Assembly (NCBI GenBank): GCA_027489295.1
Contig: JAIYAA010000007.1
Coordinates: 1 to 25,971 of the forward strand
Origin: Sphingomonadales bacterium
GTDB lineage: Bacteria > Pseudomonadota > Alphaproteobacteria > Sphingomonadales > Sphingomonadaceae
Direction of reading: 5' to 3'
DNA length: 25,971 nucleotides
Position numbers and translations under genes: made by a program. This document shows, one piece after another, positions 16,319-22,729 of this stretch. The notes beneath the pieces are model-generated. The model saw nothing but the letters and a program-made list of their open reading frames with translations, searched no databases and was not told where the DNA came from. Positions within the stretch are counted from its first letter, which is position 1, and each line of letters begins with the position of its first letter.

Positions 16319-18922
16319 TTAAAACTTGAAGCCGAAGCGCGCATACCATTCGCGCGGGCGGCTATAGGTGCCGAAGAAGGTGCCATCGGAGATGTTTGCC
16401 CCGCCGGAGGTGAGGTAGCGATTGTCGGTGAGGTTGGTCGCGCCGACCGTCAGCGTCCAGTGATCGCCCGGTTCCTGATAAGCGATGCTCGCATTGACCA
16501 GATCGATCGCGCCGCGACGGAGCAGGTAGGTACGCTGGGTGTCGTTCCACACGCTGCTGGCGTGGCTCCAGTCGGCCAGCAGAATCACCGATCCGCCGTT
16601 GCCGATCCGGGTTTCGTAGCGCGGCGAGATGTTGGTCTTCCAGTTCGGCGTCTTGGGCAGCGGCGCGCCGACCACGGTGCCGGCCTGGAACGCACTCGGG
16701 CCGCCCACGGCCGCAGCGGCGGCGGAGACCCGCGTGTAATAGGCGTCGATATAGCCGATCGAGCTGTTGATCGTGAGCCCACGGATGGGGGCGGCGATCG
16801 CCTCCAGCTCGAAGCCCCGGATCCGCGCATCGCCTGCGTTGGCGATGGTGGGGGAGGTGCCGATCTGGATGTTGAGCTGGATGTCTTTGTAGGCGGTGGT
16901 GAACGCTGCGGCGTTGAGCTGCAGCTTGCGATCGAACAGCGTCGACTTGACGCCGACCTCGATCGTGGTTGCCTTTTCCTCGTTAAAGTCCGGCGCGACA
17001 TTGCCTTGCGGGTTGGTGAGGCGGGTGGTCCAGCCGCCGGTCTTGTAGCCGCGCGACCAGCTACCATAGACCATGATGTCGTCGGTCGGGTGGAGCTGCA
17101 CGCCGAACTTGGGCGAGAAATCGCTGAACGACTTGCGGTTCACCCCCGGCACATAGACGCGCACCGGATTGGTCGGATCGGGATAGCCGAGCCCGGCCTG
17201 ACAGGGGATTGGCGCGAGCGGGAAGGGGCCGTTCGGGGTGATGTTGCCATTGGCGTCCGAACAGCCGAACAGCTTGTAGTTGAAGCCGTTGAGCTCCTGC
17301 TGGCCGCCCTCGAAGCGCTTCTTTTCGTTGGTGTAGCGGCCGCCGATCGTCAGGCCCAGCCAGTCGGTGGCGCGATAGTCGATCTGGCCGAACGCGGCAT
17401 AGTTGGCGGTCTCCAGCCGGTTCGGGCCGTCCACCTGCACCTGGCCCTCGGCGAAGGTCACGTAGTCGTGGAGATTGCCGGCTTCCTTGAAGTAATAGCC
17501 GCCGAGCACATAGTTCAGCTTGTTGTCGAGCGCCTTGCCGAGCAGCTGCACTTCCTGGCTGAACTGCCACTGGCGCATCGTGAAGCTGAGCTGCAGGAAG
17601 TTGAGCGGCGAACCGTCGGCATCGAGCCCGGCGGCCCAGTTGAGCTGGCGATAGGCGGTGATTGACTTGAGCGCGATGGTGTCGCTCAGGTCATAGTCGA
17701 TGACGCCCGAAAAGCCCCAGTTCTTCAGGTCCGAGAAGCTGTTGCCAGTGGCATAGCTCTTGTCCGGATCGGCGATCAGATAGCGGCTGTCCCAGGGTAG
17801 CCGGTTGTTGTTCGGATTGCTGTCGACGTTGACGCCGGCATAGCTCGGCACCTGGAAGCGCGGGTTGAACTGCGTGCCCGAGACGCCGCAGAGCGCCGAG
17901 GCGCCGCGCGCGGCGATCTGCGCCTGGGTCGCCCCGATGCAGAAATTATAGAGCCCGGCGAAGTTGAAGCCGGTGGTGCCGGTGGGATCGAAGCCGGTGC
18001 CGGGCAGGTTGGCGGTACCGGCGAAATTGCCCGGCACCGTCTCCGCCGTGGCGATCAGCTTGTTGGCGCTGGTACCCTTGTCACGGCTGTAATCGCCCGA
18101 GACGGTGAGGGTGAGCGGACCGCCGTTCGACCATTTGGCCTTGCCGCGCAGGTTCCAGTTGTCGTTGCCGCCTTCGCGCGGGGAATTGCCGTACCCCGCG
18201 GCGGAAAAGGCGGTGTAGGACGGCGTGTTGTTGGCGCGCTGGTCCGGATAGGGGATGCGCTTCAGGAAACCGTCGCGCGATTGCACGCCGAAGCTGAGGA
18301 TCGCACCCAGATCGCTGGTGATGGGGATGTCGATCGCGCCGCGCGCACCAAGTCGCTTGTAGCTGCCGGTGGTCACGTCGCCCTGGACGCGGAATTCCTT
18401 GCCGGGATCGCGGGTGACGATCGAGATCGCGCCGCCGATCGTGTTGCGGCCGAACAGCGTGCCCTGCGGGCCCTTCAGCACCTCGACCCGGGCGACGTCC
18501 ATCAGGTCCTGGTTCGCGCCGACGGTGCGGGCGAGGTAGACGCCGTCGAGATAGAGGCCGACGCCCGGATCGATGTTGAACGCGAAATCATCCGAGCCGA
18601 TGCCGCGGATATAGGCGGAGAGCACGGCGGGCGAGCCCGAGAACGGCGTACCGGCATCGAGATTGACGTTGGGGGCGATCGCGGAGAGCTGGGCGACGCT
18701 GCCGACGGCGCGTTCCTGCAGCGTGTTCGCCCCGAACGCGGAAATGGCGATCGGCACGTCTTGCACGTTCTCGGCGCGCTTCTGCGCCGTCACGACGATC
18801 TCGGCGATGCCGCCATCCTGCTGCTTGGCTTCCGGCTGGGCAGGTTGTTCGGTGGTTTGGGCCCAGACGGGCGCCGCCCATGCCGCCGAAGCGAGCAGGG
18901 CCGTGGCGAGACCAATGCGCAT
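16319..18922 (-). CDS. TonB-dependent outer-membrane receptor
   Basis: An 867-residue outer-membrane transporter. The signal peptide ends near PVWA/Q (residue 21), and a TonB-box-like segment (AEIVVTAQKR) follows at about 40-49. The plug domain has VPIAISAF, SAYIRGIGS, GVGLYLDGVYLAR, and EVLKGPQGTLFGRNTIGGAI. The barrel continues to a terminal aromatic residue in WYARFGFKF, the usual BAM signal. Length and order match the large sphingomonad group of IPR000531-type receptors used for sugars, siderophores and aromatic compounds; DdvT of SYK-6 is a precedent for uptake of a lignin dimer. Co-directional with aldehyde and alcohol dehydrogenases and an esterase, it most likely imports their substrate. 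Its leader holds a hairpin over the ribosome binding site. Confidence 0.93.
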   Translation of the reverse strand: MRIGLATALLASAAWAAPVWAQTTEQPAQPEAKQQDGGIAEIVVTAQKRAENVQDVPIAISAFGANTLQERAVGSVAQLSAIAPNVNLDAGTPFSGSPAVLSAYIRGIGSDDFAFNIDPGVGLYLDGVYLARTVGANQDLMDVARVEVLKGPQGTLFGRNTIGGAISIVTRDPGKEFRVQGDVTTGSYKRLGARGAIDIPITSDLGAILSFGVQSRDGFLKRIPYPDQRANNTPSYTAFSAAGYGNSPREGGNDNWNLRGKAKWSNGGPLTLTVSGDYSRDKGTSANKLIATAETVPGNFAGTANLPGTGFDPTGTTGFNFAGLYNFCIGATQAQIAARGASALCGVSGTQFNPRFQVPSYAGVNVDSNPNNNRLPWDSRYLIADPDKSYATGNSFSDLKNWGFSGVIDYDLSDTIALKSITAYRQLNWAAGLDADGSPLNFLQLSFTMRQWQFSQEVQLLGKALDNKLNYVLGGYYFKEAGNLHDYVTFAEGQVQVDGPNRLETANYAAFGQIDYRATDWLGLTIGGRYTNEKKRFEGGQQELNGFNYKLFGCSDANGNITPNGPFPLAPIPCQAGLGYPDPTNPVRVYVPGVNRKSFSDFSPKFGVQLHPTDDIMVYGSWSRGYKTGGWTTRLTNPQGNVAPDFNEEKATTIEVGVKSTLFDRKLQLNAAAFTTAYKDIQLNIQIGTSPTIANAGDARIRGFELEAIAAPIRGLTINSSIGYIDAYYTRVSAAAAAVGGPSAFQAGTVVGAPLPKTPNWKTNISPRYETRIGNGGSVILLADWSHASSVWNDTQRTYLLRRGAIDLVNASIAYQEPGDHWTLTVGATNLTDNRYLTSGGANISDGTFFGTYSRPREWYARFGFKF

Positions 18923-18925
18923 TTT

Positions 18926-18968
18926 CCTCTCCCGATGACACGCCTTCTTCGGCGCTTATGGGGAGAGG
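18926..18968 (-). promoter_or_regulatory. Hairpin that would sequester the ribosome binding site of the TonB-dependent receptor
   Basis: On the minus strand the leader contains CCTCTCCC (18968-18961), then after 27 bases its exact complement GGGAGAGG (18933-18926), three bases before the ATG at 18922. The second arm is the purine-rich Shine-Dalgarno sequence itself. Inside the loop, CGCC and GGCG (18954-18951 and 18944-18941) can extend the fold with a six-base loop. Folding would hide the ribosome binding site, so translation could respond to a ligand, temperature or upstream ribosome traffic. The complementarity is seen; the regulation is inferred. Confidence 0.45.
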
Positions 18969-18986
18969 CTAGCGTGGACCCGGCGA

Positions 18987-19001
18987 CCCGTCTTGGACGG
19001 G
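18987..19001 (-). other. Small hairpin between the AraC and receptor genes
   Basis: CCCGTC and GACGGG form a perfect six-base stem with a three-base loop, starting 12 bases after the AraC stop codon on the minus strand. No run of U follows, so it is not a convincing intrinsic terminator. It may act as an mRNA end or processing barrier that lets the receptor transcript accumulate separately from the upstream regulator. Confidence 0.35.
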
Positions 19002-19013
19002 CGCGCACCGCGA

Positions 19014-19934
19014 TCAGGACGGACGCGCACCATTGCAGCGCCATTCGCGCGGGGTCGTGCCGAAGCGACGGCGAAAGCAGCGGCTGAAAAACGCCGCATC
19101 GTTGAAGCCGAGCGCAAAGGCGATGTCGGTCACGCTGCGGCCGGGCTCGGCCACGAGCAGCTCGGCCGCGCGGGCCAGCCGGCGATCGGCGACGAAGGCG
19201 GTGGGGGTGAGGCCGGTTTCGCGCAGGAACGCCTTTTGCACGGCACGCGGGCTCAGCCCGGTCGCCGCGCACAGGCTCGCGGTGCCGAGCTCGGGATCGT
19301 TGAGATGGCGCAGCGCATAGGCGACCGGCGTTTCCGCGCCCCCGGCGACGAAGGCGGCACAGCGTTGCTGGCGGCAGACCAGGCGGGTCGCGTCGACCAG
19401 CAGCGCGCCCACGCCGTCATCGACGTCGCCGAGCATCGCGCGCTGTTCCCACAGGCCGAGCAGCATGTGATTGAGGAAGGCGACGTGCGGGTCCTGCCCC
19501 GGCAGCAGTCGGCCGTGCAGGCTGCCCAGCCCGATGCCGTCGCCCAGCAGGGCGGCCGGCACCTGGAGGATCAGGCACTCGTTCGCGTCGGAAATATCGA
19601 TCGCATAGGGGCGGCTGTCATCGGCGACCAGGATGTCGCCCATGCCGCCCGAGACCGCGGCCTCGCCGTGCAGCATCGTCAGGCGCCCGCGCCGCTGCAG
19701 ATGGAGCAGCAGATGATGGCCGTCGCGATTGCCCTCGCGCCGTACCTGCGCCCGCGCGCTGCGGGCGCGGGCCAGGCCCACCGGCCCCAGGTGCCACCGG
19801 GCGAGATCGGCGCGGATGCCTTCCGGGGCGATGGCGGTCATGCCCGGAAAGGCCTCGGCGACGATGTCGCGCCAGAACAGGTGCCGCCGCTGGAGCGGCA
19901 CCCCCTGGGTGGTGAAATGTTCGACCGCGCTCAG
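19014..19934 (-). CDS. AraC-family transcriptional regulator
   Basis: A regulator of about 306 residues with an N-terminal ligand-sensing domain of AraC_binding_2 type (starting at RRHLFWRDIVAEAF, including LLLHLQRRGR and GDILVADDSRPY). The C-terminal HTH_18 domain lies at about 205-298: first helix pair SLCAATGLSPRAVQKAF, second SVTDIAFALGFNDAAFFSR, closing with RRFGTTPREWR. The start is uncertain. I propose CTG at 19934, which overlaps the aldehyde dehydrogenase stop (CTGA) and has GGAG eight bases upstream. GTG at 19901 would lose the first eleven residues; GTG at 20081 would overlap the dehydrogenase by about 150 bases and add unrelated sequence. It likely activates the flanking directon in response to the imported compound or an intermediate. 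Confidence 0.85.
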   Translation of the reverse strand: MSAVEHFTTQGVPLQRRHLFWRDIVAEAFPGMTAIAPEGIRADLARWHLGPVGLARARSARAQVRREGNRDGHHLLLHLQRRGRLTMLHGEAAVSGGMGDILVADDSRPYAIDISDANECLILQVPAALLGDGIGLGSLHGRLLPGQDPHVAFLNHMLLGLWEQRAMLGDVDDGVGALLVDATRLVCRQQRCAAFVAGGAETPVAYALRHLNDPELGTASLCAATGLSPRAVQKAFLRETGLTPTAFVADRRLARAAELLVAEPGRSVTDIAFALGFNDAAFFSRCFRRRFGTTPREWRCNGARPS

Positions 19935-21358
19935 GCGGCCGGCTCCAGTTCGACGGCGTTGACGATATGGGCTTGCGTATATTCGTGCAGCCCCGCCTGG
20001 CCGAGCTCGCCGCCCAGGCCCGACTGCTTCGATCCGCGGAACGGAATGCGCGGATCGATGGCAAGATGCTGGTTCACCCACACCGTGCCGCTGTCGATCT
20101 TCATCGCCACTTCGGTCGCGCGCGCGACGTCGCGGCCCCAGATCGTGCCGCCCAGGCCATAGTCGGAATCATTGGCGCGGGCGATCACCTCGTCGATGTC
20201 GCGATACTTCAGCACCGGCAGCACCGGGCCGAACTGTTCCTCGCGGACCAGCGGCGCATCGTCGTCGAGATCACGGACGATCGTCGGCGGGATGAAATAG
20301 CCGGGGCGATCGAGCGCGTCGCCGCCGGCCAGCACGGTGCCGCGCTGCTTGGCGTCGGCGATCAGCGCCTTCACCTTCTCGAACTGCATCGCGTTCTGCA
20401 CCGGGCCGACCTTGGCGCCCTGCTTGGCGCCGTCATCGACCACCGCGTCGCGGGCCAGCTGGGCGATCTCGGTGCAGAACTCCTCGTACATGCCCTCGGG
20501 CACATAGGCGCGCTTCACCGCGACGCAGATCTGCCCGGCATTGTACATCGCGCCCTGGAACACCTTCTTCGCCGCCAGCGCCGGTTCGACATCGTCGAGC
20601 ACGATCGCCGCGTCGTTGCCGCCCAGCTCCAGCGTCACCCGCTTTACGCCGTCGGCGGCGCTCGCCATTACCTTCTTGCCGGTCGCGGTCGAGCCGGTGA
20701 AGGCGACCTTGGCGACATCCGGATGCGCGGTGAGCAGCGCGCCGAGATCGTTCTGGTCGCAGACGATGTTGATGACGCCCGGCGGCAGCAGCTCGGCGAA
20801 GATCTCGCCCATCAGCAGCGAGGTCAGCGGGGTGGTCGGGGCGGGCTTGAGCACCATGGTGTTGCCGGCGACCAGCGCCGGGCCGATCTTGTTCGCCGCC
20901 AGGATCATCGGGAAGTTCCACGGGGTGATCGCCGCGACCACGCCCAGCGGGGTGCGATGCTCGACCACGCGGTTGCCGCCCTCGTCGCGCAGCACCTTGG
21001 TTTCCGGGCGCATCTGGGTGAAGGCGCGCAGGGTGAAGATCGTGCCCATCACCTCGCCGGTCGCCTGGTCGAGCGGCTTGCCCTGTTCGGTGGTGAGCAG
21101 GCTGGCGAATTCGCTCAGCCGCTCCTGCAGCCGCGCGGCGACCGCCTCGACCTTGGCGGCGCGCTCCTCGATCGGCGTCGCGGCCCAGGCGGGGAAGGCG
21201 GCCTTGGCGGCGGCGACGGCGGCGTTGAGCTGATCGGCGTCCGCCTTGGGACAGCGCGCAAAGGGCTCGGCAGTGGCGGGGTTGATGACGTCGAACTGCG
21301 AGGCGCCGTCGACGGCCTCGCCGTTGATCAGCAGCTTGAAGGTGCGTTCCAAGGCCAT
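19931..21358 (-). CDS. NAD(P)-dependent aldehyde dehydrogenase
   Basis: A 475-residue aldehyde dehydrogenase starting at the ATG at 21358 with AGGAGA just upstream; the open frame before it runs into the regulator gene. All active-site elements are present: PWNFP (146-150), Lys171 in LKPAPTTP, the base Glu244 in LELGGN, the nucleophile Cys278 in NAGQICVAVKR, and late EEQFGPVLPV and PFRGSKQSGLG. The QICVAVKR neighbourhood is typical of a group related to AldA rather than of succinate-semialdehyde or betaine aldehyde enzymes. It heads a directon with an alcohol dehydrogenase and would oxidise that enzyme's aldehyde; a coniferyl- or benzaldehyde-type substrate fits the neighbourhood but is not shown by motifs. 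It is divergent from the MarR gene, with a palindrome near its likely promoter. Confidence 0.9.
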   Translation of the reverse strand: MALERTFKLLINGEAVDGASQFDVINPATAEPFARCPKADADQLNAAVAAAKAAFPAWAATPIEERAAKVEAVAARLQERLSEFASLLTTEQGKPLDQATGEVMGTIFTLRAFTQMRPETKVLRDEGGNRVVEHRTPLGVVAAITPWNFPMILAANKIGPALVAGNTMVLKPAPTTPLTSLLMGEIFAELLPPGVINIVCDQNDLGALLTAHPDVAKVAFTGSTATGKKVMASAADGVKRVTLELGGNDAAIVLDDVEPALAAKKVFQGAMYNAGQICVAVKRAYVPEGMYEEFCTEIAQLARDAVVDDGAKQGAKVGPVQNAMQFEKVKALIADAKQRGTVLAGGDALDRPGYFIPPTIVRDLDDDAPLVREEQFGPVLPVLKYRDIDEVIARANDSDYGLGGTIWGRDVARATEVAMKIDSGTVWVNQHLAIDPRIPFRGSKQSGLGGELGQAGLHEYTQAHIVNAVELEPAA

Positions 21359-21410
21359 TCTCCTGAGACAGGCCGCGACTCGCCGCGGCGCATTATGATT
21401 TGCGAAAAAT

Positions 21411-21425
21411 GTATCCCAGGGATAC
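21411..21425. promoter_or_regulatory. Perfect palindrome, candidate MarR operator
   Basis: GTATCCC and GGGATAC flank a single A, giving a perfect 15-base inverted repeat. It lies 12 bases before the MarR start and 52 bases before the divergent aldehyde dehydrogenase start. On the minus strand a CATAAT (21397-21392) could be the -10 element of the dehydrogenase promoter, which would place the palindrome over its -35 region; no good -35 hexamer is visible. Its position suits repression of both genes by a dimeric MarR protein. I did not find a second copy in the window. Confidence 0.6.
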
Positions 21426-21437
21426 CGACCGGACAAG

Positions 21438-21884
21438 ATGACCCAGCCTGCATCCCAGGATCCCGACTTCGACACGCTGATCGGCTATCAGCTGCAGATG
21501 GCGCGCCTGCGGGTCATGGAAGCGGCACATGCCGCGCTGGCGCCCTTCGGCATCTCGCCCGCCCGCGTGACCGCGCTGGCGCTGATTCGCGCGCAGCCGG
21601 GGCTGGACCAGTCGGCGCTGGGCCGAGCGCTCTCGATCAACCGGGCCAGCGCGATGAAGCTGGTCAACCAGCTGGTCGAGCGAGGCCTGGTGGAACGGCG
21701 CCCGGGGCGCAACCTGCGCAGCCACGCGCTGCACCTGACCGCGGAGGGGGAGGCTCAGCTGCCCGAGATGATCGCGCGGCTGCGCGCGTCCGAAGCGCCG
21801 TTGCTCGCCGATCTGGACGCGGGCGAGCGCGCGACGTTGCTCGGGCTGCTGCACCGGATCCACGCGCCGCTCAGCTGCGGTTGA
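21438..21884 (+). CDS. MarR-family transcriptional regulator
   Basis: A 148-residue winged-helix protein. The helix-turn-helix lies at about residues 57-83 (SALGRALSINRASAMKLVNQ) with a wing through RRPGRNLRSHALHLT and a C-terminal dimerisation helix. It sits between the fer operon and the aldehyde dehydrogenase directon, and a palindrome precedes its start. In Sphingobium SYK-6 the MarR repressor FerC controls ferBA and is released by hydroxycinnamoyl-CoA; this protein is a candidate functional counterpart, though its location (convergent with the operon's last gene) differs from what I recall for FerC. Its last 14 bases overlap the 3' end of hydratase/lyase copy B on the other strand. Effector and targets are inferred. 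Confidence 0.88.
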   Translation: MTQPASQDPDFDTLIGYQLQMARLRVMEAAHAALAPFGISPARVTALALIRAQPGLDQSALGRALSINRASAMKLVNQLVERGLVERRPGRNLRSHALHLTAEGEAQLPEMIARLRASEAPLLADLDAGERATLLGLLHRIHAPLSCG

Positions 21885-22695
21885 GGTCGTAGGCGCCGAG
21901 GCCGGGCTTGTAGCTCTTCTCGTCGATGAACTGGCGGATGCCCTCCTTGCGGCCTTCGCTCTTGTCGTGGAAGTTTGCCGCTTCCTGCATCCGGACGAGA
22001 TAGTCCTCGGCCTCGTCATAGGTGAGGGTGCCGACCCGGCGCACCGCATCCTTGGCGAACTTCAGAGCCACGGGATTCTTCTTGAGCAGCATCTCGGCGA
22101 TCTCGCGGGTGCGCGCCTCGAGCCGGTCGCGCGGCACGCTCTCGTTGACCAGCCGGCACGCCGCGGCTTGGCGGCCGTCGATCAGGTCGCCGCTCAGCGT
22201 CAGCCACATCGCGTCGCGCATCGGCAGCAGGTCGACGACGACCTTGGTGACGCCGCCGCCGGGCAGGATGCCCCAGTTGATCTCGGAGAGACCGAACTGC
22301 GCCTCGTCCGCCGCCACCGCGAGATCGCAGGCGAAGAGCGGACCGAAGCCGCCGCCGAAGCACCAGCCGTTGATCATCGCGATCGTCGGCTTCTGGAACC
22401 AGCGCAGGCGGCGGAACCAGCCATAGCTTTCGCGCTGCGACCTGCGGATGCCGCCAAGCCCCTGCGCCTCGGTCTCGCGGAAATATTCCTTGAGGTCCAT
22501 GCCCGCGGACCAGGCGGTGCCTTCGCCGCCCAGCACCAGCACCCCGACATCGTCGCGAAATTCGAGTTCGTCGAACACCTCCGCCATGCGCCGGTTGAGC
22601 GCGGGGTTCATCGCGTTGCGCTTGTCGGGCCGGGCGAAATAGACCCAGGCGATGCGATCCTCGACGCGGTAGGAAACGCCGTCCTTGGTGATCAT
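21871..22695 (-). CDS. Hydroxycinnamoyl-CoA hydratase/lyase, copy B
   Basis: A 274-residue crotonase-fold enzyme of the p-hydroxycinnamoyl/feruloyl-CoA hydratase/lyase group. Key family signatures are WSAGMDLKEYFRETEA, KPTIAMINGWCFGGGFGPL, and LSEINWGI, with Glu138 matching the catalytic Glu143 of the Pseudomonas fluorescens enzyme. The C-terminus has EDYLVRMQEAAN and DEKSYKPGLGAY. It would hydrate feruloyl-CoA and split it to vanillin and acetyl-CoA. It is the last gene of the operon, 34 bases after ferA, with AGGAG before its ATG. It is clearly paralogous to the copy upstream of ferA but diverges most at about 154-185, where a glycine usual in the GLVNE motif is replaced (CRLVNE). It may have a different cinnamoyl-CoA preference. 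Confidence 0.9.
   Translation of the reverse strand: MITKDGVSYRVEDRIAWVYFARPDKRNAMNPALNRRMAEVFDELEFRDDVGVLVLGGEGTAWSAGMDLKEYFRETEAQGLGGIRRSQRESYGWFRRLRWFQKPTIAMINGWCFGGGFGPLFACDLAVAADEAQFGLSEINWGILPGGGVTKVVVDLLPMRDAMWLTLSGDLIDGRQAAACRLVNESVPRDRLEARTREIAEMLLKKNPVALKFAKDAVRRVGTLTYDEAEDYLVRMQEAANFHDKSEGRKEGIRQFIDEKSYKPGLGAYDLNRS
21893..21942 (-). repeat. 50-base identical block shared by the two hydratase/lyase genes (copy B)
   Basis: These 50 bases are identical to 24869-24918 in copy A. They encode the C-terminal conserved segment IRQFIDEKSYKPGLGA. The rest of the two genes is similar but not identical, so this block is either codon-level conservation, a recent partial conversion, or the residue of duplication. 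Confidence 0.85.
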
Positions 22696-22729
22696 CGAAG
22701 CTCTCCTGACTTGTCGTTCTTGTGGGAAT

